Assembly (NCBI GenBank): GCA_964006375.1 | Contig: OZ023270.1 | Span: 71,824,082 to 71,888,081 of the forward strand | Direction of reading: 5' to 3' | DNA from: Tillus elongatus | Taxonomy: Eukaryota > Arthropoda > Insecta > Coleoptera > Cleridae | Length of the DNA stretch: 64,000 bases | Part shown: positions 9,528-21,974 of the stretch, piece after piece | Layout: the number at the start of each line of letters is the position of its first letter | Position numbering within the stretch: the first letter of the stretch is position 1 | Made by a program: the position numbers and the translations under genes | Notes under the pieces: generated by a model | What the model saw: the letters and a program-made list of their open reading frames with translations, nothing else | What the model was told of the DNA's origin: nothing | The model's database searches: none

Positions 9528-10900
9528 CAGTGGTCGCCAACCTGTCAATCGCGAGTTACCGGTAGCAGGCAATTCTGGTGGCTCAGAACATATTTTAAAT
9601 TTTAAAAATACAAGAAGAAGCTTCCGTAAATTTTGCAAATTCGCATAATAAATACAAGTGGCAACACTGAGATGAGCGAGCTCCCACCGACGTCACCATG
9701 CTAGAATCGGCTAGAACCGACCAGCGCGCTAGTGTTCCAGAATGATCTAGGTTATTTTGAACAGGATAAATACGCATGGCGCGGCGACATTGGGTTCAGT
9801 TTAAAACCGAACGGCATAATCAACGTCCAGCGGTTGGGTTAGTAGAGAGCAATAAAAATATTATGGCAAGCAGTAGTAGGAAGGTGAGGACATACCATTT
9901 TCATTCGGAAACGGAAGAGCATTACTTATTTACACAAGTTAAAGGTAAATTTTTGTTTGTTATGTAATACTTCTGTCTCCGTTGCTAAAAAGGGAAATAT
10001 TGAGAGGCATTATAAAACGGCACATTCCAATTTTCAACAATCACTTTCATTGCCACCAGAAAGAAAAAACTTCAACAATTTATAAACCAGTTAATTGGAC
10101 AACATTCAAAATTTAAAAGCACTTGACAAAAATAAGACTGCAACTGAAGAATCATATCATGTGTCCCTGATAATTGCACAAAAGAAGAGCCTTATAAAGA
10201 CGGGAAATGATAAAACATCCGTTTTTAGAAGCTGCAGATTCGTTATTTGCCAACTTTGGCAACACAGACGAGATAGTTTTAGAGACAGATAACTAACGGA
10301 AATGATTTCTGATATAAAAGCATTTATCAAAAAGCGTGAGTTTTGAGAACAAAACCTAATCAACAGCGATGCCAAGCATTTTCCCATTCGTTTAGAAAAT
10401 ATATCTCAAAATCCATCGGAACCCTGTGACAGTAAATATCGTGTAGAAATAGTTCATAATTTGAAGGAAAACTTCAGAAATCTATTAAGGATTTTAGCAA
10501 AACGGCTTTAGTGGCGCAATTTGTTGTTTTAGTCTTCACTGAAATTGATATCCAACTGCTTGCAACTTGTATTATGCAAAACTTTGGCGAAGACATCGCT
10601 GCAACAGTAATGAAAGTGATTGCGTTTCAAAATGATTTAGCGTTAAAATCGTTACTCTCAAGTTCAAAATGTACATGGTCTATAGTGAGTACAGACAAAT
10701 ATTCAGTTTTATGTCGTGTTGCCTTGAAACTGAAAGCGTTATTTAGTTTAACCCATTTGTGTAAATCTTCTTTGTCCAATGTAAATTTTATTAAGAAAAA
10801 ATACCGCAATCGACTTACAGATTAACATTTGGATAATTGTATTCGAATGGCTGTATCAAACTATACTGTAAACATTAAAAAATAGTGCTGCAAACTGAAT
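9528..10900 (+). pseudogene. hAT transposon fossil (ZBED5/GTF2IRD2-like transposase)
   Basis: Begins with an hAT-like terminus CAGTGGTCGCCAACCTG. The coding remnant runs through several frames. Near 9.84-10.1 kb are BED-finger-type pieces (RTYHFHSETEEHYLFTQVKGK, then KKGNIERHYKTAHSNFQQ). The C-terminal dimerisation region of hAT transposases is at 10.6-10.88 kb (FQNDLALKS, WSIVSTDKYSVLCRVA, KKKYRNRLTD, RMAVSNYTVN). The central catalytic core is mostly missing, so it is internally deleted and inactive. The right terminus was not found; a SINE lies directly after it. Confidence 0.85.
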
Positions 10901-10904
10901 CATA

Positions 10905-11262
10905 ACTTCCCTGGGTGGTTCAGGGGTAAGAACGTGTGTCTCTGAACCGAAGGGTACTGGGTTCGATCCCAGGGCTCTCCTTTCACTGTTTCAGTACAAA
11001 CTGTAACATTAACATCAACCGAGGTTCTGGTATTGTATTTGAGCAAGTTGAATGTCTGCTCGTTCCGTCCTTCGGAGGGGGCGTAAAGCCGTCGGTCCCG
11101 TGTCCGTGCGATGTTGGGCATGTTAAAGATTCCTACCCTCCTTACAGAGGTTCGGCAAAATTTCCAGGATAGTGGGGTGAAACTGCTCCCTGGCGTCGGT
11201 GATTGGCCACAGTCGCGGAAATAGGCCGACGCTAAAGAAACAAAACACATGCACACGTGTGT
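10905..11262 (+). mobile_element. tRNA-derived SINE (type A), full copy
   Basis: Close match to the 6.6 kb copy: A box TGGTTCAGGGG, B box GGTTCGATCCC, same body, ending AAACAAAACACATGCACACG with a CA/TG tail. It lies at the decayed end of the hAT fossil. Target duplications not resolved. Confidence 0.9.
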
Positions 11263-11313
11263 GTGTTGTGTCGTGTTTCATGGCTGCGGTTGTCAGACCA
11301 TTCGCACATTTTT

Positions 11314-11435
<122 letters not shown>

Positions 11436-11579
11436 TTTATTTGTTTGCTGTACGTTTGTGATTTCTTATTGGTTTGTGCGGACTGCAGTTTCGAACCGCC
11501 CCGGTTCATTATCAGCACGCTAACTGACTGTTATCGCTCCTGTCTGGTCTACGTCTGAGATTGTACATGGCGCATGCGC

Positions 11580-12594
11580 CGTGAGCTTCTATTGGTCGGT
11601 TTCCTGTTCTCTGATTGGTTGTACCTGCGGACTGCGTCGTGTGTATCGGTCTCCTGTCTTGATCACTGTGGTTTGATAATTTGTCTATTTGTATGGCTTT
11701 TATTAAGTTTTGTTTAAATGTTTGTACTTGGATTTGTTCTGGCATTAATTGTTTCCTATTGCTTGTTTGTTGAATGTAGTATTGTTCCCAGATTTCCATT
11801 TTCTGTGGTCTTTAACATGTTTCATTAGTTGTAATTGGGCGATGTCTGGTTTTTGGTGTTTTGTGTTGTGAATGTGTGTAACTACGTTTGATTTGTAGCT
11901 AGATATGTGGATTTTATCTAATGCTGTTATATGTTTCTTGAATATTATTTCTATTGATTTTTTGTCAGTCCTATATATTTTTTATTGCATGTGTTACATT
12001 CTATTTGATATATTCCGTTTAATTCATGTGGGTTGTGTTCTTATTTTTTATTGATTTTGTTTATTATTTTGTTATTGGTTTTGTAGCTCATTTTTAAGTC
12101 ATATTGTTCGAGTGTTTGTGTTATTTTTTTGATGTGGTGGTTATAAGTGAATGTTGTGTATTTTGTGTTTGTTTCTGGTGTTTTGTTTTCGGTTTTGTTG
12201 ATTTGTTTGTTTTTGATTTGTTTTACTAGCTTTTCTATTGTTTTCTTGTTGTATCCATTTCTTTCTGCTATTTGTATTATGATCTTGTACTCCTTTTCTC
12301 GTTCGTCGTTATGAAGTGGAACATTTAGCATTCTGTTTATTAAGTATCTGTATGCGGCCATTTTGTGTGTATGTAGGTGTAGTGAGTGTTTAGGTATAGT
12401 GATGTCTGTTTGTGTGGGTTTTCTGTATATTATGTATTCAATCTGGTTTTCTTTTCTGATTAGTGTTAAGTCTAGGAAGTTTATGGTGTTGTTTGATTCT
12501 TTTTCTATTGTAAATTTTATGTTTTTGTTAATTTGATTTGGTTTATTTTTTCGAGGATATTGTCTATGTTGGTTTTAATTTTTAATATTCCTAA

Positions 12595-12595
<1 letters not shown>
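11580..12595 (-). pseudogene. Penelope-like retroelement, RT C-terminus plus GIY-YIG endonuclease
   Basis: Read on the minus strand, the segment gives late reverse-transcriptase motifs of Penelope-like elements: KFTIEKESNNTINFLDLT, IIYRKPTQTDITIP, LHTHKMAAYRYLINRMLNVP, then a Lys/Asn-rich linker. In another frame follows the GIY-YIG domain start NGIYQIECNTCNKKYIGLT. Frameshifts and stops follow, so it is a fossil. The catalytic RT core is absent (5'-truncated near 12.6 kb at a TA array). Penelope-like elements pair RT with GIY-YIG, which makes the assignment specific. Confidence 0.85.

Positions 12596-12596
<1 letters not shown>

Positions 12597-12671
<75 letters not shown>
12597..12671. repeat. 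(TA)n microsatellite, followed by CATA variants
   Basis: Pure TA run at the 5' truncation point of the minus-strand Penelope-like element. Confidence 0.95.
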
Positions 12672-12673
<2 letters not shown>

Positions 12674-12907
12674 CACATACATACATATACATACATATAT
12701 AACAGAGATATTAGTTTACATTTTGTGATACTTTTTATATATTTACATACAATATTTCTGTGTTTTTGTTTGTTTTAAATATGACGGATTATTTTTTTTT
12801 GAGCTGTTTAAACTTTTTTTGTAATCTATCTACTAGGCATTAAAAACGGGGACATACTTAAATATAAAAGTGACAGGGGTGCTTCCATATTAAATTGGCT
12901 ACACTGT

Positions 12908-12909
<2 letters not shown>

Positions 12910-12989
<80 letters not shown>
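12910..12989. repeat. (TA)n microsatellite
   Basis: Uninterrupted TA dinucleotides. Between this and the previous array nothing is recognised. Confidence 0.95.
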
Positions 12990-12992
<3 letters not shown>

Positions 12993-13284
12993 CTGTATTT
13001 ATTTGCTGAATTAATTATACATCGCATCATACAAATAAGTTTGCTTGCAAGTAATGCAATTTTACTGCTTCAGGCCAAATGATGAAATTCTAAATTCTGA
13101 CATTGACACTTATGAATTTTGCTGTTTCAAAATATTTATTTTCACACCAATTTGATTAGAGCTATTTACATAAATGTACTCTTCCTGTATTGCTCGTCCA
13201 TTATACGCCCTTTCTTAGCTTCAATTTCTTCCAATGCCATATAAAATTACTACTTTTTCACTGCAAACATTTTATCCGAACTGA

Positions 13285-13430
13285 TATATAATAACTAATA
13301 TCAAATTCAAACGGACCTTGAGTTTGAGTTCTAGGGGCCCAAATCGGGCAGCTTTAAGGAAATTTGTGCAAACTCTCACCATCGATACCTCTCTGCTGGC
13401 GAATTTTTTAAAATAAAAATTTGTTAAAAA
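13285..13430 (-). repeat. TA-core repeat, terminal fragment
   Basis: Reverse-oriented terminal module: GAGTTCTAGGGGCCC, TGCAAACTCTCACCATCGAT, then a decayed hairpin (GGCGAATTTTTTAAAATAAAAATT). The head matches the copy at 20.15 kb, which shares the CATCGATACCTCTC variant. Confidence 0.75.
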
Positions 13431-13738
13431 CGACTTATCTTGTTCATGATGTTTCACCGCTGATTAAGGTAACCTTGTTACCGAAACGATCCTCAGGTCT
13501 AAAAATGTATTGTGTTAAATTATGTTCTCCAAAATGCACTTAAAATTCACTAAACTAATTTACTTTATTTAGCGCTTTTTTGCGGCGGTTGCACTTTTTT
13601 GCAATTAATTATTTTTATTCTCTAGAATAAACATTTCAAAATTATTCGCTATGGTAAACCAAATTTAATTGTGTGTGTGTATGGTTGCGTGTGTGTGTTC
13701 TACAAAGTATACTTATTAAAGTTAGCGGTTTTTGCATT

Positions 13739-14830
13739 TTCAGTGAATAAAAAAAATCACTAATGAGGGGATCTCCACTTGTGAATTTTGCAAGAATCTT
13801 TCTTTTATTAAATAATAAACCGATTTTGATTAAATTTGGTGAATACCTTCCTCTTGCAAGTGGCTTCGATAAGTTCGTTAGCCGGGAAAATCGGCCGAGG
13901 TTTTCCCGGAAAATTGTGTTTTCTTTCTAAAAAAACTTATATCTCCGGAAATAACAAAGGGCAACAAAATTTGGTGTGCGAGTTTATATCATTATATGTA
14001 AAGTAACTACCAAAATTTAGCTCTGTAAATTAAAACAAAAAAAAAGTTATAGACATTTAAAGAAAAATAAATTGGGGTTCTCCTCAAAACGTCAAAGTCG
14101 CGATTTAAAACGTCAAAATTGGCAACATTTAGGCAAAGAACCTGAAACTAGTACGGGCTATGGAAAGAAAATGTCTCAAGTAGAATATTTTACAAAGCCT
14201 GAAGTCTTAGCTTCAACCGTCATTGTCCTTCATTTTACTAAAATATTTCCAGAAAAGTCAGTTCAAATAGATCCTTTCTCTGATGCTTTGACAGTAGTCT
14301 TAGCTATAGAGTTTATCGTTTAATGGTATATCATTTTTGTCGAATTTTTGTAAAAAATCAATAAAGTTCAATATATCCGTTATTAAACAAGATACGAAAA
14401 AAAATTGCATATATTAATCATGGGGTGTCTTGAGCTACATCTTAAAAAAATTCTACAATCACATGGTGGCCCATAAGTCGTTGGAGATACAAATTTTCTT
14501 TTTTTTTAATCGAACACGCCTTATGGCATTGCCTTGTAAGAAAATAAATTCGGGACGCAGCAAGTGCATTATGGTAGCGAATTTTCATTAAATGCTCAAA
14601 TTTGAATAGCTCAATTTGCTATTAACCTATAAGGTTGACCAAAAGAAACCAGTTTTTTCGGGAACACTTTAAGTTTACTTTCGGAATTTTTTGTACATTT
14701 TCAAACAATAAAGTTATTTTGAAAAAAATGGCACCTTGTTTCTATTATATATGTTATACTGGTAACCAAATTTGATGCCTGCTTCCTTAAAAAAAACATA
14801 TTTGCCCTTAAAAACATTTTTACAAATAAA
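13739..14830 (+). repeat. TA-core repeat, long form lacking its TA array
   Basis: Starts with a decayed hairpin (CAGTGAATAAAAAAAATCACTAATG), passes straight to the post-core region (GATTTTGATTAAATTTGG, CCGGAAAATTGTGTTTTCTTTC) and continues through modules such as GGGTGTCTTGAGCTACATC and GGCCCATAAGTCGTTGG. It fades out before the 3' hairpin. Confidence 0.8.
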
Positions 14831-15254
14831 AAGGAGGAATAAAACCGCAAAATCTGATCTTGATTTGTATTACTATTTGAAAGTAGGTAGTATACATTGT
14901 AGAACAATCAACTGGCATAAATTCAGTATTCAATTATTGTGCATATTAATAAAAAGCCCGGCACAACCAATTTTAGATAAAAAATTACATCCTGCAACGT
15001 GAAAACTTCATTAAGGCCCATCGAGTGACAGTTGAAACCCTCAAATTTTTCAAATAAGAGGTAGGGGCTTGTGCTATGTCATTTGACAGATCTCTTCATT
15101 TTCTGTTGAAAAATGCTATGGTCTCAAAACTTATTGCAAACATTAACAGTAAAAAAAGGAACTCATCTGATTGAGGAACTTCGCTACAACACACTAGAAA
15201 AATAATAACTAACCGCGTTGTTGTTTTTGTGTATGTATGTGTGGGTGTAACATA
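14831..15254. other. spacer between TA-core repeat and Tc1/mariner element
   Basis: No gene or RNA seen. A short TGTGTGGGTGTAA stretch precedes the transposon end. Confidence 0.4.
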
Positions 15255-17560
15255 CAGGGTGTAACATTTTGGTTGGGAAAAAAAAAGCAAATTTTTGAGT
15301 CAAAAATAGGACTTTTTCTTCATATGAACATGTGTCCTATCGGTGTTCATGTTCGAGATATAGGGTGTTGAAATTTCAAATAAAAAATAATTTTTATTAC
15401 ATAACTTTTGAAGCAATGAATTGTTTTCAACAAAATTACCTGAGTTGTGTTAGTAGCCAAAGCTACATATACACGTAGAAAATCAATGGCCTAGTTACAT
15501 CAGTGGCGTAGATATAGGGTTTGCAGGTATCCTTTTGAAAATAAAAAATGATACGCCACTTGTTTTTTTACTGTTCTAAAATCTACAATAATTTTCCAAC
15601 AAAAAAGGGTGTCCTTAATTTTCTCCATGGTTTGCTTACTTTACGCACAATATGTCATTTTGTAAAAGCTTGTTTCCCAATTTAAAAAATATATAATTTA
15701 TTTGTTTTTCCCAGTAAATAATAAGATAGCAAGTTGAAATTCTCAGCATAATGTGGTGTAGTAAAGTTATGCCGAAATGTGAAGCGATGATTGTGTTTAG
15801 CTTGTCCATTAGCTAATAGGTAGATGGTAGATCACTGTTAAGCTCTATAGCTATGAAAGAAATGAAAAACAAACGAAACACTAAACAATCACAAATTTGA
15901 CAGTTCTAAGATTGAATATTTGTTATAAGTGGTGCCTAGCTATTCATTTGTAACTTTCTGTTGGTAATAATAAAACTAATGTTCAAAAAGTAAAAATGAA
16001 GTATTCCACTCAATAAATGGCCGATATGCACTACATTTACAGGCTTGCTGACGGCAATGCTTTAGAAGCCGAATGACTTTACGCAGAACGCTTTCCTAAT
16101 AGTCCTCATCCTAATACAAAGACATTGTTCTTGAATCAATGCTAAACTGCGTGAAACAGGACGCCTTGTAACTCGTCCAATGGCAAGGGTTAAGACTGCA
16201 AGAACGGTGGCTTTGGAAAAAGGATTCTTCATGCGATTGAAGAAAATCCCAGGGCAAGCATGAGAAGGATAGGTGCATTGGAAGTAGTGAATCACATGAC
16301 GGTACATCATATTCTAAAAGACAATTTGTTATACCCATACCATCTGCAACGCATACAAGGATTCTGTCCTGGCGATTTTTAACCCCGTCCAGAATACTGT
16401 ACTTGGTATTTAAATAAGTGTGTAGAAGAACCAGCTTTTATTTCTAAAATTTTATTCACCGACAAAGCTATGTTAAGCAACGATGGTATAATTAATTACC
16501 ATAAGGGTCATGTTTGGGCCGATGAAAATCTACACGAAAGAATACAGTCAAGGCTTCAGAGACAATTTTCTATTAATATTTGGGCTGATTTTTTAATTGG
16601 ACCTTTTGTGTTGCCAAATAGACTGGATGGGAGAACATACCTCAATTTCTTGCAAGGTGATTTGCCAAATTTGCTTTAAGATCTTCCACTAGGTTTACGA
16701 AGCGACATGTGGTTTTTGCACGATGGTGTACCATCATATTTTATCCAACATGTTCCTCAGTACTTGGACGATTCATACTCACGAAGATGGATTGGACGTG
16801 GGGGACGGTTCCATTGGCCTACTCGCTTTCGGGATCTGAATCCCTTGGATTTTTATCTATTGGGTCATTTAAAATCATACGTTCACGCAACACCAATTCC
16901 TGATATTCAAACCCTTCAACAACGAATTGAAGAAGGTTGCAGTGATTCATCAAACTGCTGGCATTTTTAAAAGAGTAAGGCACTCAATGAGAAGACGTGG
17001 TGAAAATTGTATTCAAGCACGTGGGCAACATTTTGAGCATTTACTATAAGTATCACCCATTTACCTTATAAGATTACTGTAAATTATTCATGTTATTTTT
17101 TATTAAATTAGTCATACTGAGACTTTCAACTTGCAATCTTATTATTTACTGGGCAAAACAAATAAATTATACAATTTTTTAATTGGGAAAATGAACAACC
17201 TTTTACAAAATTGCAATTTATGTAGTAAAGTAAGCGGGCTATGGAGAAAATGTAAGACACCTTTTTTGTTGAAAAAATATTGTAGGTGAAGTGAAACTTA
17301 AAAAAACATATTTTTTTATTTTCAAAAGGATGCCTGCAAACCATATATCTAGGCAACTAGGCCATTGATTTTCAACGTGTGTATGTAACTTTGGCTACTC
17401 ACAAAACTCAGGTAATTTTGTTAAAAAAACATTCCTTCAAAAGTTATGTAATAAAAAGGATTTTTTATTTGAAATTTCAACACCCTATATCTCGAACATG
17501 AACACCGATAGGACACATGTTCAAATAAAGAAGAACTCTTATTTTTGGCTTAAAAATTTT
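15255..17560 (+). mobile_element. Tc1/mariner-superfamily element with ~490-bp inverted repeats (degenerate)
   Basis: The left end CAGGGTGTAAC follows a TA. The left inverted repeat (to about 15.745 kb) matches the right arm (17.117-17.56 kb) in reverse; the outermost ~45 bp of the right end are missing, where it abuts a TA-core repeat. The transposase (about 16.03-17.05 kb) is broken by frameshifts but keeps its acidic residues. Blocks are an HTH start ADGNALEAERLYAERFPNS, then ILFTDKAM (usual FTDEA), then WFLHDGVPS, then RDLNPLDFYLLGHLK. Confidence 0.88.
16040..17050 (+). pseudogene. Transposase of the 15.3 kb Tc1/mariner element
   Basis: DDE-type transposase related to the family in which a DUF4817-like helix-turn-helix precedes the DDE domain, common in insect genomes. 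The three acidic positions lie in FTDKA, WFLHDG and DLNPLDFY. At least two frameshifts and several stops separate them, so no protein is made. The C-terminus (MRRRGENCIQARGQHFEHLL) reaches a normal stop. Confidence 0.85.
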
Positions 17561-18562
17561 GTGTTTTCTTTCGGAAAGCATTGATATCTCCGGAAATAGC
17601 AAAGGTGGGGCCACGTGTTTGTACCATCAGGAGTGAACCATGTACCGAAATTGAGGTCTGTAAGTTTAAAGACAAAAAAGTTATGGGGGAAAATGTCAAC
17701 GTCACGATTTGAAACGTCAAAATTTGCAACATTTATGCAAACAATTTGAAACAAATATAGATTACGTAAAGAAACTATCGCTTCAACAGTCATTGTCCTT
17801 CATTTTACTAAAATATTTACAGAAAATTCATTTCAACTAGACCCTTTCTCTGATGTTTGGCGGTAGTTTTAGTTAAGTTTATGGTCTAACGGCCTATAAT
17901 TTTTATCTAATTTTCGTAGAAAAAATTCGTTAATAAGGAGACTGCGACTTTTGAATTTTAAACAGATTTTGTCAAATGAGTGCAAACTAGGCCCCCGAGA
18001 ATCCATATCCGCGTTTACATTCAGTTTTTATCTGTTTACATATATACAGAGTGACGCATTTCTACGGTACGAGAACAAACTGTATACGTTAATTATAGGG
18101 TGTCTTGAGCTGCATCTTATAAAACTATTCTCATGATCATAGGGTGGCCCATAAGTCGTTGGTGATACTACAAACGTTATTTTCGAATACCCTTATTTTA
18201 TTTTTTTGCATTTTTTTTGCGAAATATGATGCATGTTTGTAAGAAAAAGAAAGTCGAGACGCAGTAAGTGCGTTTTGGTGGCAACTTTTCACTAAAGGCT
18301 TCAAATTTCAATAACTCATTTTTCTATTAACCTAAGGTTTGTTAGCTAGCACACTAGTTTTCTCGGAAACAACTTAAGTTTATTTTCGGAAAATTTTTGT
18401 ACATTTTCAAACAATAAGTTATTTTGATAATATATGGTACATTGTTTCTATTATATAGGTTATACTAGTAACCAGATTGATGTTTGCTTGCATTAGAGAG
18501 ACATGTTTCCTATTAAAAACCTTTTTATGAAAATTCACTTCCATGACGCACTTGCTGCGTCC
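17560..18562 (+). repeat. TA-core repeat, long form, 5' part replaced by transposon
   Basis: Begins within the family at TTTTGTGTTTTCTTTCGG and continues through CAAACTAGGCCCC-like and GGGTGTCTTGAGCTGCATC modules to the 3' hairpin ACGCACTTGCTGCGT followed by CCAGGC and a T run. Confidence 0.8.
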
Positions 18563-18881
18563 AGGCTTTTTAATCTAAAATTGACGTATCTCGGGATATT
18601 TTATAGATATGTACAATAATTGAGATACTGAATTTATGCCATTTGACTGGTCTACACTGTATAAAGAAATAAAAGTCTGGACGCAGCAAGTGCGTTATGG
18701 TAGTGAATTTTCATAGAAATGATCTGGCACAAAATATTTTATTATAACTTTTTTTCTTGTAACATAGAAATCTAAATTTTAATGTATAGTTTACTTTTTA
18801 TATCGTAAACCTACCTACCAAATTTGGTTATCATAGATTTTATATTTTTTAAGATAAAAAATTTTTTCAAATGAAATCTTA

Positions 18882-19275
18882 AAATTTTCCCGGAAAACCT
18901 TGTCCGATTTTCCTGACTAACGAACTTGTCCAAGCTATTAACAAAAGAAAGGTACATGCCAAATTTTATTAAAATCGGCTAATTACTTTTTGAGATATGA
19001 ATTTTTTTCGAATGAAAACTCAAAATTTTCCCAGAAAACCTCGTCCGATTTTCCTGACTAACAAACATGTCAAAGCCATTTACAAAAGGAAGGTACATGC
19101 CAAATTTTATTAAAATCGGCTTATTACTTTTTGAGATATGAATTTTTTTCGAATGAAAACTCAAAATTTTCCCGGAAAACCTCGTCCGATTTTCCTGACT
19201 AACGAACTTATCCAAGCTATTAACAAAAGAAAGGTACATGCCAAATTTTATTAAAATCGGCCCATTATTTTTTGA
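18882..19275 (-). repeat. 141-bp tandem repeat, about 2.8 copies
   Basis: Units contain CCCGGAAAACC, TCCGATTTTCCTGACTAACG, AAGGTACATGCCAAATTTT and ATTAAAATCGGC. The same landmark recurs at exactly 141-bp intervals (18903, 19044, 19185). Confidence 0.9.
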
Positions 19276-19287
19276 GTTATCGGTGTG

Positions 19288-19288
<1 letters not shown>

Positions 19289-19370
<82 letters not shown>
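19289..19370. repeat. (TA)n core of TA-core repeat
   Basis: Uninterrupted TA array between the 141-bp units and the terminal module. Confidence 0.95.
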
Positions 19371-19373
<3 letters not shown>

Positions 19374-19503
19374 ATATAAAAATTGAAACTGACCCCGGAT
19401 ATGGGTTCTAGGGGTCCTAGTTCGCGCTCATTTGCAAAAATTTTTTCAAAATTCAAAAGTCGGGATCTCCCCATTAGTGAATTTTTCTACGAAAATTCAC
19501 TAA

Positions 19504-20150
19504 AATAGGTTTTTGTAAATAACTAAATAGGACAAAAATTATGTAAAGAAACATACCATGCACAAAGTGCAACTCACAAGAACAACTAAACATTTGGTGA
19601 CGAAATACATTTTTCAAAATTGTATCACAAAATTACCAAATCCACTACCAGAACTTTTATATATAGTTTCCAAACTATAGACCAGATAATTATATAATTT
19701 GAAATATGCCTGGGAATTTGATAGGCTAATATGATTTAAATGGAAGCTACGGTTCGTAACAGTCGTTATTACTATACATTCAATATGATAAAAAAATACA
19801 TTCATCTCTCATAATAATATATCTATATATAGGAGTTCATAATCGATAATTTCCTTTTTTGCATACATCCGGTGTTAATCAGACAATTGAATTCGTTGGC
19901 CTTCTGTAATATACACGGTGTTTTCAAAATTTTTCTATGATGCTTTTCTCTATTTTTCTTCTCGTTTGCATTGGTCAAAAAAGGCTTTATAAACTATACA
20001 GGTGTCCAGAAACTCTCCTGCCAAACTAAAACCTTGCATACCAAATGTGTTTTATGTTGATTTAGTCATTTACTTTAGTCATTTACTTTAATTAAAAATT
20101 GCTTCCTACGTGATCTGTAGCTGTTTGACGATGGTGGTTGTACCAGCTAC
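19504..20150. other. spacer, nothing recognised
   Basis: AT-rich. A short stretch (GGTGTCCAGAAACTCTCCTG near 20.0 kb) resembles a transposon end of the CAG/CTG type but has no partner. Confidence 0.35.
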
Positions 20151-20151
20151 C

Positions 20152-20286
20152 ATTTTTAGTGAATTTTTATTAAAAAAATTCACTAATAGAGAGGTATCGA
20201 TGGTGAGACTTTGCAAAAATTCTTTCAAATGAGCGCGAATTAGGACCCCTAGAACCCATATCCGGGGTCAGTTTGAATTTTTATAT

Positions 20287-20366
<80 letters not shown>

Positions 20367-20645
20367 CCGTCTGATAACTCAAAAAATAATTAACCGATTT
20401 AGATGAAACTCGGCAAGTGCCTTTCTTTTATTAATGGCTTGGATGAGTTCGTTGGCCAGGAAAATCGGACGGGGTTTTCCGGGAAAATTTTGAGTTTTCT
20501 TTCAAAACAATTTTTTTTTCCGAAAATTTCGATAAAATTTGGTCTACATATTGCTTTGGGAAATACCTAACTATGTGCCAAAATTCAGCTTTCTAGGGTT
20601 ACAGAAAATTGAGCTATTCAAATTTGAAACATTTATGTTTAAATC
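20152..20645 (+). repeat. TA-core repeat, 3'-truncated
   Basis: Hairpin TAGTGAATTTTTATTAAAA/AATTCACTA, terminal module, (TA)n core at about 20.29-20.36 kb, then GATTTAGATGAAACTCGG and the GGAAAATTTTGAG module. Ends without the 3' hairpin. Confidence 0.85.
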
Positions 20646-21282
20646 ATAAGTATGTGGTTGCTGTTGGTTAGTCAATGCTTTTCTTATTGACTCATGAAAT
20701 TCATTTGTAAGTTTCCGAGAAATGTCAATAATACTGAATTCACTGATTGTTAATCATTGGAAGCATTTACGATTATATATAACCCTATTGTAATTTATTA
20801 TCATTTATCACCTCTGTAGTATAATTATTTTTGCCTTACAACTCGCAGCGTTTTTAGTCAATTGTTGTTATTAATAGTCAATAGTTTCTTTCCGAATACA
20901 CACACCTTCCATTGACTTCTGCTTTTGCCGCTGTTACAGTCCTTTTATTTAGAGGTAGAGTTGTAACCACTCATACAAACAGTGATTTTTAACCACGTGG
21001 CTGGGCGACTGACCGAATTCGTTCCCAGTTGCTGTTGATTTACTCATATTTTCTTAATATGTTTGAAGATGTGGTGTCTACTTCATTCCAAGTCACTATT
21101 AACCGACTATTTATGAAATCAAATAAGTAAATTAAATCGATTGTCATAAAATATGTAGTGTATTAAGACAAGGGAAAAAGAAATAAAACATATATAACTG
21201 TGCACATTTTGATTATATTTTAGGGTGCTTGAGAGAGGTATTGTCACAGCATAATATCTTATTAAAGTTCATTTGTAAATAG
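20646..21282. other. spacer, nothing recognised
   Basis: No frame, RNA gene or known repeat identified. Confidence 0.35.
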
Positions 21283-21890
<608 letters not shown>

Positions 21891-21974
21891 TTAAAGATGC
21901 CTACGAATTTTTATACTAGCTACAATGAATAAATATAATTTCTAAACTTCAATAACATGTCTGGGTTTGACATG

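Larger units (their letters stand above)
18671..19503 (-). repeat. TA-core repeat, complete short form, reverse orientation
   Basis: Complete from 3' hairpin (ACGCA-GCAAG-TGCGT in this orientation, preceded by AAAAGTCTGG) to 5' hairpin (ATTAGTGAATTTTTC/GAAAATTCACTA). Inside are almost three copies of a 141-bp unit and a (TA)n core. It has the same layout and nearly the same length as the plus-strand copy at 43.2-44.1 kb, so the ends of the family are real. Confidence 0.88.

Noticed and set aside
18882..19275. CRISPR-like array (regular 141-bp repeats)
   Set aside because: Units are direct tandem repeats without unique spacers, in a eukaryotic transposable element.
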